A stretch of DNA of 64,000 bases, from assembly GCF_029633865.1 (NCBI RefSeq), contig NC_079230.1, positions 29,018,009 through 29,082,008 of the forward strand. The letters run 5' to 3'. The translations under genes and the position numbers were made by a program. How positions within the stretch are numbered: the stretch's first letter is position 1; each line of letters opens with the position of its first letter. This DNA is from Lampris incognitus. Its lineage: Eukaryota > Chordata > Actinopteri > Lampriformes > Lampridae. The notes below the pieces were generated by a model. The model made no database searches and was not told where the DNA came from. It worked only from the letters and a program-made list of their open reading frames with translations. Positions 1 through 8,724 of the stretch are shown here, one piece after another.

Positions 1-41
1 CGCCGGGATCATGAGTTGACGTCAGCATTTTGCGACAGCTT

Positions 42-203
42 TCACCGCGACGTAATTATCCCATCCAGGTGGCGGCAAATGTCGAGGTAAATCGTCTCGT
101 TTCTCCTGGAGGACTCGAGCCCCCGCTGAACCTCGTCGGTGGCGTAGTCAGCCAACAAAGCCTGCACCTCCTCGTCTGTCCGTTTCTCGGCTGATTTCTC
201 CAT
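42..203 (-). pseudogene. Myb/SANT-like domain remnant of a Harbinger accessory gene
   Basis: From the ATG at 203 down to the stop at 42, 53 codons are open. The core TDEEVQALLADYATDEVQRG continues into a stretch with RRNETIYLDICRHLDG. This matches the general look of the Myb/SANT-like (trihelix) DNA-binding domains of Harbinger accessory proteins: (W)TDEEV..LL at the start, E(V/I)Q in the middle, RN..(V/I)(Y/F)..I...L near the end. The usual Trp before TDEE is Arg here, and the frame ends after about one domain, so it is a truncated remnant. From unit 11 on one base change turns Cys43 into Ser. Other copies lie 41-202 bp after each unit start. No evidence that it is expressed. Confidence 0.55.
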
Positions 204-522
204 TTCGCTTGATCGAAATTAAGTTTGCTACCACACAGCTTGGTTGCTGGCTTATACAATTGCGCTTGTTGAACACCGAAGTAGAAGGCTGGTTGCTTCC
301 GACGTTCAACCAATCGGCGTCGAGCCCCTCCCAGCAGGTTTTCAGGGCCGCTCAGAAGTACCGACCCCAGAGCAGGGACTAGAGACGCTCCCTTAAAAGT
401 CCCAGTAAGAGTTCCGGTCAGGGGTAGTTCCTCTAGTGGAAACACCAGCAAAGCTGCCGGCCCCCTAAAAGGTTCGGGTAGTTCCGCTGGTGGAAAATGG
501 CCTTATGAGTTGTGTTGACAGG

Positions 523-690
523 TTGCTTCACAAGGGGCGTCACTCCAGATACTGAAAGCAAAGGTTCACCTACTTTTGCCACTCACAGATGTGAAATATT
601 GGATCATTTTGCTCAATAAATGAATGAGCAAGTATCATATTTTTGTCTCATTTGTTTAATTGGGTTTTCTTCATCTACTTTTAGGACTCG
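523..690 (+). mobile_element. Tc1/mariner 3' fragment (transposase tail and 3' UTR)
   Basis: From memory, this AT-rich stretch matches the 3' part of a Tc1/mariner element common in fish genomes: the last transposase codons (family end QGGHTRY-stop), then a tract with CACTCACAGAT, TTGGATCATTTT, CTCAATAAATGAATGA and CTACTTTTAGGACT. Here the transposase tail is shifted by one extra base near 538, so the QGGHTRY end is lost. The terminal inverted repeat that should follow about 100 bp later is absent; the match stops at the SINE junction. It is a dead fragment. The same fragment occurs 522-689 bp after each unit start. Confidence 0.6.
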
Positions 691-691
691 T

Positions 692-1072
692 CGCCGGACC
701 GAATCCCCGTGTTACCCCCGCCTTGATTGGTGTCGCTAAAGCCACAATTGGCCGTGTGTGCGGGTGTGAAGCCGGATGTGAGTATGTGTCGAGGTGGCTG
801 CAGTAGCGCCTCCTCTGATCGGTCGGGGCGCCTGTTCGGGGGAGAGGGAGAACTGGAGGAATAGCGTGATCCTGCCACGCGCTACGTCGCCCTGGCGAAA
901 CGCCTCACTGTCAGGGGAACGAAGCGGCTGGCGACTCCACATGCGTCGGAGGAGGCATGTGGTAGTCTGCAGCCCTCCCCGCAATGGCAGAGGGGATGGA
1001 GCAGAAACCGGGAGGGATCGGAAGAGTGGGGTAATTGGTCCCATATAATTGGGGAGACAAAGAGGAACGAAA
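692..1072 (+). mobile_element. 5'-truncated tRNA-derived SINE
   Basis: It begins inside a tRNA-like head: CCGGACCGAATCCCCGTGTT resembles a B box (GGTTCGAATCC) with two changes. The usual A-box half is missing. The body (CGGATGTGAGTATGTG, CTGCAGTAGCGCCTCCTCT, GGTCGGGGCGCCTGTTCG, GGCTGGCGACTCCACATG, GGAAGAGTGGGGTAATTGG) and a purine-rich tail after AATTGGGGAGA match, from memory, a dispersed SINE frequent in teleost genomes. I cannot give its library name. It abuts the Tc1 fragment directly. With no A box it should not be an active pol III unit. The 84-codon frame inside it (794-1048) is not a gene. Confidence 0.65.
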
Positions 1073-1158
1073 CCCCGATGATGAATTAAGGGACGCAAGA
1101 TTATTAACACGCCGAATGTCGAAAAGTTTGTGTTTTCCTGCCTTAACGGGAACCATAT
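1073..1158. other. U1 3' flank between SINE and 3' box
   Basis: About 86 bp with no recognised element. It is the most variable part of the unit relative to its length: units 6, 8, 10, 12, 13, 14, 17, 18, 20, 21 and 26 carry private or shared changes here, for example GTCGAAAAG versus GTCGTAAAG near 1118-1126. Confidence 0.5.
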
Positions 1159-1173
1159 TGTTTTTCTTTTGAC
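1159..1173 (-). terminator. 3' box of the U1 gene
   Basis: The minus strand reads GTCAAAAGAAAAACA, beginning 8 nt after the mature U1 3' end. It resembles the vertebrate snRNA 3' box (GTTT, spacer, AAARNNAGA), which directs Integrator-dependent 3' end formation. Units 2 and 4 carry one change in it (A to G on the minus strand, at 3543 and 8286). The decayed second U1 copy keeps a matching box at the same 7-nt spacing. Confidence 0.7.
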
Positions 1174-1180
1174 ATTTAAT

Positions 1181-1344
1181 CAGGGGAGAGCGCGAACGCA
1201 GTCCCCCACTACCAGAAATTATGCAGTCGAGATTCCCACGTTTGGGGAATTCGCACAGGTCAGCACAACCGGAGTGCAATGGTCAAGCCTCGCCGTGGGT
1301 GAACCACCTTCTTGATCATGGTGTCTCCCCTGCCAGGTAAGTAT
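1181..1344 (-). ncRNA. U1 spliceosomal snRNA, unit 1 (array consensus)
   Basis: U1 snRNA is the RNA core of the U1 snRNP, which pairs with the 5' splice site at the start of spliceosome assembly in the nucleus. Reading the minus strand, the RNA starts ATACTTACCTG (nt 1-11, splice-site pairing). The U1-70K loop GATCAAGAAG is nt 28-37, the U1A loop core ATTGCAC is nt 65-71, the Sm site AATTTCTGG is nt 125-133, and stem-loop 4 ends ...CTCTCCCCTG at nt 164. The length equals vertebrate U1 (164 nt) and the landmarks fall at the same positions as in human U1. Upstream is a PSE-like element at -60 to -43; downstream, after 7 nt, is a 3' box. Units 1-5, 10, 12, 16, 18, 19, 23, 25 and 26 carry this same RNA. 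It is presumably transcribed by RNA polymerase II through SNAPc, inferred from the PSE and 3' box and the lack of a TATA box at -25. Confidence 0.97.
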
Positions 1345-1386
1345 GAACCCCAGCCATCGCACAGAGGAGCTGATTCTGACACACAT

Positions 1387-1404
1387 CTATCTGTATGACG
1401 GTGC
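1387..1404 (-). promoter_or_regulatory. Proximal sequence element (PSE) of U1
   Basis: On the minus strand this reads GCACCGTCATACAGATAG, at -60 to -43 from the U1 start. It fits the vertebrate snRNA PSE pattern TCACCNTNAC followed by an A-rich stretch at seven of the eight fixed positions from CACC to the last A, and sits at the expected distance for SNAPc binding. I found it unchanged in every unit, always 43-60 bp beyond the U1 5' end. By contrast, the stretch between PSE and start varies (bases around 1369-1375). Confidence 0.75.
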
Positions 1405-1450
1405 CACGGCATCAAGTAAAGCGACTGCTTTGTCCTCACAGAAATCAAGG

Positions 1451-1465
1451 TTTGTTTCTTTTAAC
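1451..1465 (-). terminator. 3' box remnant of the U1-like copy
   Basis: The minus strand reads GTTAAAAGAAACAAA. It shares the core AAAAGAAA and the 7-nt spacing with the 3' box of the functional gene, which supports duplication of the gene together with its 3' flank. Confidence 0.6.
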
Positions 1466-1472
1466 ATGTAAA

Positions 1473-1611
1473 CGGGGGAGAGCGCGAACGCAGTCCCCCA
1501 CTACCGGAAATGATGCAGTCCAGAGTCTATAACATTTGGGGAATTGACCTTTCGCAAAGTCAGTTACCGTTGCTATGACCGTCAAGCCTTTCAGAACTAT
1601 CCAGGAAGTAG
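1473..1611 (-). pseudogene. Decayed second U1 copy (U1-like), unit 1
   Basis: Lies 129 bp upstream of the true U1 gene on the same strand. Its 3' end is nearly perfect: a 31-nt run covering stem-loop 4 is identical to U1. Shorter matches continue in order towards the 5' end: GACTGCAT, AATTCCCCAAA and GGCTTGAC, then a 5' end TACTTCCTGG resembling ATACTTACCTGG. Most of stem-loop 1 including the 70K loop is missing, the U1A loop core is gone, stem-loop 3 is rewritten, and the Sm site has become CATTTCCGG. A 3' box (GTTAAAAGAAACAAA, 1451-1465) follows at the same 7-nt spacing as in U1, so a whole gene was duplicated and then decayed. I see no convincing PSE upstream. It could not assemble as a normal U1 snRNP. 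Whether it is transcribed is unknown. Confidence 0.85.
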
Positions 1612-2259
1612 CCGGAAAACACCAAAACATGAAGGAAGAAATCAGCGCATTGTGTGGTTAAAAGTAACAGTAGTAATACATTAGCTATCAATAATAGCTA
1701 GTAGCAAGCTTAGCTTGGAGCAGACAGGTATTTTTGTTGATTTTGGATGGATTAAGCTGGCCATGGGGTCTGCTATACTGTGACATCTATTGACGACATT
1801 GCGCTTCTTGCGTTCTGGGTTTCGGGAAGGGAAAGAAAATGACACCCCCTCCAAACTTTTCACATATCTAGTATCCGATCTGCAGATCCCATAGGCACAC
1901 CGTTTCAGCATTTTGTTGTGTGTTTGAAAGCTTGACGGACCGTTGCTAAGGTCGGATTGGACAAGCACCGTTCTGGGGAGGTACTTTGCGAAAGCTCAAT
2001 TGAACTCGAGGCGTTCTAGAGGAGTGTAAAGTCTACCTCGACTGTACACAGTTACGGCTCCTGATCGGTCTAAAGTCTACGGGGAGTGAACGCTCTAGAC
2101 TAATCGGAAGCCGAAAGAGCCGATTGTAACGTACCAGTCATAGGTCCCAGATGAGACGAGCATCAAAGCTTATCAAGAGGAAGAAGAGTGGTTTTCAAAG
2201 TTTACGGCGATGTTTGTTCTTCGATGATTCGTTTGAAGGAAAAGTGTTAGCTATAGCTA
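1612..2259. other. Unassigned spacer
   Basis: About 650 bp with no recognised gene, tRNA, 5S or other snRNA. Visible structure: an inverted repeat TAGCTAT/ATAGCTA with a 5-nt loop (1682-1700); a direct repeat TAAAGTCTAC at 2027-2036 and 2071-2080; a 6-bp stem AATCGG/CCGATT (about 2102-2125); and a perfect 12-bp palindrome TAGCTATAGCTA just before the Harbinger TTA. A 94- to 95-codon minus-strand frame (1681-1968) is not convincing as a gene: most later units have one inserted base inside it that changes its N-terminus. Confidence 0.5.
1682..1700. repeat. Inverted repeat in spacer
   Basis: TAGCTAT, loop CAATA, ATAGCTA: a perfect 7-bp stem. Present in essentially every unit. Unit 24 changes one stem base (56270, TTAGCTAT to TTAACTAT). 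Function unknown. Confidence 0.6.
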
Positions 2260-2262
2260 TTA

Positions 2263-2875
2263 GCGATTTTCCATAGGAACAACTACACGAACTCACAGGC
2301 TGGCGCGAATTACAAGTGGAACTACCCCGTAGTCGCCCTGTCGAGAGTCGTGTTTCCATAGCGACGTAGGAACCGCCGGGATCATGAGTTGACGTCAGCA
2401 TTTTGCGACAGCTTTCACCGCGACGTAATTATCCCATCCAGGTGGCGGCAAATGTCGAGGTAAATCGTCTCGTTTCTCCTGGAGGACTCGAGCCCCCGCT
2501 GAACCTCGTCGGTGGCGTAGTCAGCCAACAAAGCCTGCACCTCCTCGTCTGTCCGTTTCTCGGCTGATTTCTCCATTTCGCTTGATCGAAATTAAGTTTG
2601 CTACCACACAGCTTGGTTGCTGGCTTATACAATTGCGCTTGTTGAACACCGAAGTAGAAGGCTGGTTGCTTCCGACGTTCAACCAATCGGCGTCGAGCCC
2701 CTCCCAGCAGGTTTTCAGGGCCGCTCAGAAGTACCGACCCCAGAGCAGGGACTAGAGACGCTCCCTTAAAAGTCCCAGTAAGAGTTCCGGTCAGGGGTAG
2801 TTCCTCTAGTGGAAACACCAGCAAAGCTGCCGGCCCCCTAAAAGGTTCGGGTAGCTCCGCTGGTGGAAAATGGCC
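2263..2875 (-). mobile_element. Non-autonomous PIF/Harbinger-like DNA transposon (first complete copy)
   Basis: A block of about 613 bp is flanked by TTA on both sides (2260-2262 and 2876-2878), the target duplication typical of PIF/Harbinger elements. Its ends are imperfect inverted repeats: the left begins GCGATTTTCCA, and the right, read inward on the other strand, begins GGCCATTTTCCA. Similarity continues weakly for about 25 bp, to CTAC.CGAA. Inside, on the minus strand, is a short Myb/SANT-like coding remnant (2415-2576). No transposase is present, so it is a non-autonomous deletion derivative. It now belongs to the array and is copied with it: 26 complete copies and two partial ones (1-502 and 63971-64000). 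The family call rests on TTA plus the Myb-like remnant; a database match was not possible. Confidence 0.6.
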
Positions 2876-3553
2876 TTATGAGTTGTGTTGACAGGTTGCT
2901 TCACAAGGGGCGTCACTCCAGATACTGAAAGCAAAGGTTCACCTACTTTTGCCACTCACAGATGTGAAATATTGGATCATTTTGCTCAATAAATGAATGA
3001 GCAAGTATCATATTTTTGTCTCATTTGTTTAATTGGGTTTTCTTCATCTACTTTTAGGACTCGTCGCCGGACCGAATCCCCGTGTTACCCCCGCCTTGAT
3101 TGGTGTCGCTAAAGCCACAATTGGCCGTGTGTGCGGGTGTGAAGCCGGATGTGAGTATGTGTCGAGGTGGCTGCAGTAGCGCCTCCTCTGATCGGTCGGG
3201 GCGCCTGTTCGGGGGAGAGGGAGAACTGGAGGAATAGCGTGATCCTGCCACGCGCTACGTCGCCCTGGCGAAACGCCTCACTGTCAGGGGAACGAAGCGG
3301 CTGGCGACTCCACATGCGTCGGAGGAGGCATGTGGTAGTCTGCAGCCCTCCCCGCAATGGCAGAGGGGATGGAGCAGAAACCGGGAGGGATCGGAAGAGT
3401 GGGGTAATTGGTCCCATATAATTGGGGAGACAAAGAGGAACGAAACCCCGATGATGAATTAAGGGACGCAAGATTATTAACACGCCGAATGTCGAAAAGT
3501 TTGTGTTTTCCTGCCTTAACGGGAACCATATTGTTTTTCTTTCGACATTTAAT

Positions 3554-3717
3554 CAGGGGAGAGCGCGAACGCAGTCCCCCACTACCAGAAATTATGCAGT
3601 CGAGATTCCCACGTTTGGGGAATTCGCACAGGTCAGCACAACCGGAGTGCAATGGTCAAGCCTCGCCGTGGGTGAACCACCTTCTTGATCATGGTGTCTC
3701 CCCTGCCAGGTAAGTAT
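3554..3717 (-). ncRNA. U1 snRNA, unit 2
   Basis: Consensus RNA. Its 3' box carries one change. Confidence 0.96.
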
Positions 3718-3842
3718 GAACCCCAGCCATCGCACAGAGGAGCTGATTCTGACACACATCTATCTGTATGACGGTGCCACGGCATCAAGTAAAGCGACTG
3801 CTTTGTCCTCACAGAAATGGTTTGTTTCTTTTAACATGTAAA

Positions 3843-3981
3843 CGGGGGAGAGCGCGAACGCAGTCCCCCACTACCGGAAATGATGCAGTCCAGAGTCTAT
3901 AACATTTGGGGAATTGACCTTTCGCAAAGTCAGTTACCGTTGCTATGACCGTCAAGCCTTTCAGAACTATCCAGGAAGTAG
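3843..3981 (-). pseudogene. U1-like copy, unit 2
   Basis: Same sequence as unit 1; its own 3' flank carries the CAA loss. Confidence 0.83.
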
Positions 3982-5923
3982 CCGGAAAACACCAAAACAT
4001 GAAGGAAGAAATCAGCGCATTGTGTGGTTAAAAGTAACAGTAGTAATACATTAGCTATCAATAATAGCTAGTAGCAAGCTTAGCTTGGAGCAGACAGGTA
4101 TTTTTGTTGATTTTGGATGGATTAAGCTGGCCATGGGGTCTGCTATACTGTGACATCTATTGACGACATTGCGCTTCTTGCGTTCTGGGTTTCGGGAAGG
4201 GAAAGAAAATGACACCCCCTCCAAACTTTTCACATATCTAGTATCCGATCTGCAGATCCCATAGGCACACCGTTTCAGCATTTTGTTGTGTGTTTGAAAG
4301 CTTGACGGACCGTTGCTAAGGTCGGATTGGACAAGCACCGTTCTGGGGAGGTACTTTGCGAAAGCTCAATTGAACTCGAGGCGTTCTAGAGGAGTGTAAA
4401 GTCTACCTCGACTGTACACAGTTACGGCTCCTGATCGGTCTAAAGTCTACGGGGAGTGAACGCTCTAGACTAATCGGAAGCCGAAAGAGCCGATTGTAGC
4501 GTACCAGTCATAGGTCCCAGATGAGACGAGCATCAAAGCTTATCAAGAGGAAGAAGAGTGGTTTTCAAAGTTTACGGCGATGTTTGTTCTTCGATGATTC
4601 GTTTGAAGGAAAAGTGTTAGCTATAGCTATTAGCGATTTTCCATAGGAACAACTACACGAACTCACAGGCTGGCGCGAATTACAAGTGGAACTACCCCGT
4701 AGTCGCCCTGTCGAGAGTCGTGTTTCCATAGCGACGTAGGAACCGCCGGGATCATGAGTTGACGTCAGCATTTTGCGACAGCTTTCACCGCGACGTAATT
4801 ATCCCATCCAGGTGGCGGCAAATGTCGAGGTAAATCGTCTCGTTTCTCCTGGAGGACTCGAGCCCCCGCTGAACCTCGTCGGTGGCGTAGTCAGCCAACA
4901 AAGCCTGCACCTCCTCGTCTGTCCGTTTCTCGGCTGATTTCTCCATTTCGCTTGATCGAAATTAAGTTTGCTACCACACAGCTTGGTTGCTGGCTTATAC
5001 AATTGCGCTTGTTGAACACCGAAGTAGAAGGCTGGTTGCTTCCGACGTTCAACCAATCGGCGTCGAGCCCCTCCCAGCAGGTTTTCAGGGCCGCTCAGAA
5101 GTACCGACCCCAGAGCAGGGACTAGAGACGCTCCCTTAAAAGTCCCAGTAAGAGTTCCGGTCAGGGGTAGTTCCTCTAGTGGAAACACCAGCAAAGCTGC
5201 CGGCCCCCTAAAAGGTTCGGGTAGCTCCGCTGGTGGAAAATGGCCTTATGAGTTGTGTTGACAGGTTGCTTCACAAGGGGCGTCACTCCAGATACTGAAA
5301 GCAAAGGTTCACCTACTTTTGCCACTCACAGATGTGAAATATTGGATCATTTTGCTCAATAAATGAATGAGCAAGTATCATATTTTTGTCTCATTTGTTT
5401 AATTGGGTTTTCTTCATCTACTTTTAGGACTCGTCGCCGGACCGAATCCCCGTGTTACCCCCGCCTTGATTGGTGTCGCTAAAGCCACAATTGGCCGTGT
5501 GTGCGGGTGTGAAGCCGGATGTGAGTATGTGTCGAGGTGGCTGCAGTAGCGCCTCCTCTGATCGGTCGGGGCGCCTGTTCGGGGGAGAGGGAGAACTGGA
5601 GGAATAGCGTGATCCTGCCACGCGCTACGTCGCCCTGGCGAAACGCCTCACTGTCAGGGGAACGAAGCGGCTGGCGACTCCACATGCGTCGGAGGAGGCA
5701 TGTGGTAGTCTGCAGCCCTCCCCGCAATGGCAGAGGGGATGGAGCAGAAACCGGGAGGGATCGGAAGAGTGGGGTAATTGGTCCCATATAATTGGGGAGA
5801 CAAAGAGGAACGAAACCCCGATGATGAATTAAGGGACGCAAGATTATTAACACGCCGAATGTCGAAAAGTTTGTGTTTTCCTGCCTTAACGGGAACCATA
5901 TTGTTTTTCTTTTGACATTTAAT

Positions 5924-6087
5924 CAGGGGAGAGCGCGAACGCAGTCCCCCACTACCAGAAATTATGCAGTCGAGATTCCCACGTTTGGGGAATTCGCACA
6001 GGTCAGCACAACCGGAGTGCAATGGTCAAGCCTCGCCGTGGGTGAACCACCTTCTTGATCATGGTGTCTCCCCTGCCAGGTAAGTAT
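5924..6087 (-). ncRNA. U1 snRNA, unit 3
   Basis: Consensus RNA, PSE and 3' box. Confidence 0.96.
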
Positions 6088-6215
6088 GAACCCCAGCCAT
6101 CGCACAGAGGAGCTGATTCTGACACACATCTATCTGTATGACGGTGCCACGGCATCAAGTAAAGCGACTGCTTTGTCCTCACAGAAATCAAGGTTTGTTT
6201 CTTTTAACATGTAAA

Positions 6216-6354
6216 CGGGGGAGAGCGCGAACGCAGTCCCCCACTACCGGAAATGATGCAGTCCAGAGTCTATAACATTTGGGGAATTGACCTTTCGCAA
6301 AGTCAGTTACCGTTGCTATGACCGTCAAGCCTTTCAGAACTATCCAGGAAGTAG
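6216..6354 (-). pseudogene. U1-like copy, unit 3
   Basis: Same sequence as unit 1. Confidence 0.83.
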
Positions 6355-8296
6355 CCGGAAAACACCAAAACATGAAGGAAGAAATCAGCGCATTGTGTGG
6401 TTAAAAGTAACAGTAGTAATACATTAGCTATCAATAATAGCTAGTAGCAAGCTTAGCTTGGAGCAGACAGGTATTTTTGTTGATTTTGGATGGATTAAGC
6501 TGGCCATGGGGTCTGCTATACTGTGACATCTATTGACGACATTGCGCTTCTTGCGTTCTGGGTTTCGGGAAGGGAAAGAAAATGACACCCCCTCCAAACT
6601 TTTCACATATCTAGTATCCGATCTGCAGATCCCATAGGCACACCGTTTCAGCATTTTGTTGTGTGTTTGAAAGCTTGACGGACCGTTGCTAAGGTCGGAT
6701 TGGACAAGCACCGTTCTGGGGAGGTACTTTGCGAAAGCTCAATTGAACTCGAGGCGTTCTAGAGGAGTGTAAAGTCTACCTCGACTGTACACAGTTACGG
6801 CTCCTGATCGGTCTAAAGTCTACGGTGAGTGAACGCTCTAGACTAATCGGAAGCCGAAAGAGCCGATTGTAGCGTACCAGTCATAGGTCCCAGATGAGAC
6901 GAGCATCAAAGCTTATCAAGAGGAAGAAGAGTGGTTTTCAAAGTTTACGGCGATGTTTGTTCTTCGATGATTCGTTTGAAGGAAAAGTGTTAGCTATAGC
7001 TATTAGCGATTTTCCATAGGAACAACTACACGAACTCACAGGCTGGCGCGAATTACAAGTGGAACTACCCCGTAGTCGCCCTGTCGAGAGTCGTGTTTCC
7101 ATAGCGACGTAGGAACCGCCGGGATCATGAGTTGACGTCAGCATTTTGCGACAGCTTTCACCGCGACGTAATTATCCCATCCAGGTGGCGGCAAATGTCG
7201 AGGTAAATCGTCTCGTTTCTCCTGGAGGACTCGAGCCCCCGCTGAACCTCGTCGGTGGCGTAGTCAGCCAACAAAGCCTGCACCTCCTCGTCTGTCCGTT
7301 TCTCGGCTGATTTCTCCATTTCGCTTGATCGAAATTAAGTTTGCTACCACACAGCTTGGTTGCTGGCTTATACAATTGCGCTTGTTGAACACCGAAGTAG
7401 AAGGCTGGTTGCTTCCGACGTTCAACCAATCGGCGTCGAGCCCCTCCCAGCAGGTTTTCAGGGCCGCTCAGAAGTACCGACCCCAGAGCAGGGACTAGAG
7501 ACGCTCCCTTAAAAGTCCCAGTAAGAGTTCCGGTCAGGGGTAGTTCCTCTAGTGGAAACACCAGCAAAGCTGCCGGCCCCCTAAAAGGTTCGGGTAGCTC
7601 CGCTGGTGGAAAATGGCCTTATGAGTTGTGTTGACAGGTTGCTTCACAAGGGGCGTCACTCCAGATACTGAAAGCAAAGGTTCACCTACTTTTGCCACTC
7701 ACAGATGTGAAATATTGGATCATTTTGCTCAATAAATGAATGAGCAAGTATCATATTTTTGTCTCATTTGTTTAATTGGGTTTTCTTCATCTACTTTTAG
7801 GACTCGTCGCCGGACCGAATCCCCGTGTTACCCCCGCCTTGATTGGTGTCGCTAAAGCCACAATTGGCCGTGTGTGCGGGTGTGAAGCCGGATGTGAGTA
7901 TGTGTCGAGGTGGCTGCAGTAGCGCCTCCTCTGATCGGTCGGGGCGCCTGTTCGGGGGAGAGGGAGAACTGGAGGAATAGCGTGATCCTGCCACGCGCTA
8001 CGTCGCCCTGGCGAAACGCCTCACTGTCAGGGGAACGAAGCGGCTGGCGACTCCACATGCGTCGGAGGAGGCATGTGGTAGTCTGCAGCCCTCCCCGCAA
8101 TGGCAGAGGGGATGGAGCAGAAACCGGGAGGGATCGGAAGAGTGGGGTAATTGGTCCCATATAATTGGGGAGACAAAGAGGAACGAAACCCCGATGATGA
8201 ATTAAGGGACGCAAGATTATTAACACGCCGAATGTCGAAAAGTTTGTGTTTTCCTGCCTTAACGGGAACCATATTGTTTTTCTTTCGACATTTAAT

Positions 8297-8460
8297 CAGG
8301 GGAGAGCGCGAACGCAGTCCCCCACTACCAGAAATTATGCAGTCGAGATTCCCACGTTTGGGGAATTCGCACAGGTCAGCACAACCGGAGTGCAATGGTC
8401 AAGCCTCGCCGTGGGTGAACCACCTTCTTGATCATGGTGTCTCCCCTGCCAGGTAAGTAT
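8297..8460 (-). ncRNA. U1 snRNA, unit 4
   Basis: Consensus RNA. The 3' box change matches unit 2. Confidence 0.96.
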
Positions 8461-8585
8461 GAACCCCAGCCATCGCACAGAGGAGCTGATTCTGACACAC
8501 ATCTATCTGTATGACGGTGCCACGGCATCAAGTAAAGCGACTGCTTTGTCCTCACAGAAATGGTTTGTTTCTTTTAACATGTAAA

Positions 8586-8724
8586 CGGGGGAGAGCGCGA
8601 ACGCAGTCCCCCACTACCGGAAATGATGCAGTCCAGAGTCTATAACATTTGGGGAATTGACCTTTCGCAAAGTCAGTTACCGTTGCTATGACCGTCAAGC
8701 CTTTCAGAACTATCCAGGAAGTAG
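8586..8724 (-). pseudogene. U1-like copy, unit 4
   Basis: Same sequence as unit 1; CAA loss in its 3' flank as in unit 2. Confidence 0.83.

Larger units (their letters stand above)
1345..1472. promoter_or_regulatory. U1 upstream region
   Basis: This 128 bp separates U1 from the decayed second copy. It holds the PSE (1387-1404) and the 3' box of the second copy (1451-1465). I see no octamer (ATTTGCAT) or ZNF143/SPH-type element in it. A distal enhancer of vertebrate U1 genes would be expected near -200, which falls inside the U1-like copy. Units 2 and 4 lack three bases (CAA) near 1447-1449. Confidence 0.55.
1..2373. repeat. Array unit 1
   Basis: Left-edge unit; its Harbinger-like element is cut by the window (1-502). 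Distinctive: A at 2129 where all other units read G, and CGGGGAGTG near 2080 shared with units 2 and 4. Confidence 0.95.
2374..4743. repeat. Array unit 2
   Basis: 2370 bp. Harbinger 2263-2875, Tc1 2896-3063, SINE 3065-3445. Distinctive trio shared only with unit 4: C at 3543 in the 3' box, loss of CAA near 3817, and CGGGGAGTG near 4450. Confidence 0.95.
4744..7116. repeat. Array unit 3
   Basis: 2373 bp. Harbinger 4633-5245, Tc1 5266-5433, SINE 5435-5815. Near consensus; CGGTGAGTG form in the spacer. Confidence 0.95.

Noticed and set aside
17-24. CRE palindrome TGACGTCA
   Set aside because: It lies within the transposon-derived segment, about 1 kb from the nearest downstream U1 start, so a promoter role is not supported.
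56-451. 131-codon minus-strand frame repeated in all units
   Set aside because: It lies inside the Harbinger-like element in a different frame from the Myb/SANT-like remnant, shows no domain, and is open only because the array is homogenised.
692-760. Functional tRNA gene at the SINE head
   Set aside because: Only a damaged B box is present. The A box and acceptor and anticodon parts are missing.
794-1048. 84-codon plus-strand frame
   Set aside because: It is wholly inside the SINE body, with no recognisable protein features.
911-1279. 122-codon minus-strand frame (180 codons in unit 8)
   Set aside because: It runs through part of U1 and the reversed SINE. Its residues follow the RNA and repeat sequence, and the long form in unit 8 comes from a one-base loss.
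1681-1968. 94- to 95-codon minus-strand frame in the spacer
   Set aside because: A one-base insertion from unit 10 on replaces its N-terminus without other signs of coding constraint; no domain recognised.
1612-2259. Other small RNA genes linked to U1 (U2, U4, U5, U6, U7, 5S, tRNA)
   Set aside because: I looked for their conserved starts, Sm sites and box elements on both strands and found none apart from U1 and the U1-like copy.
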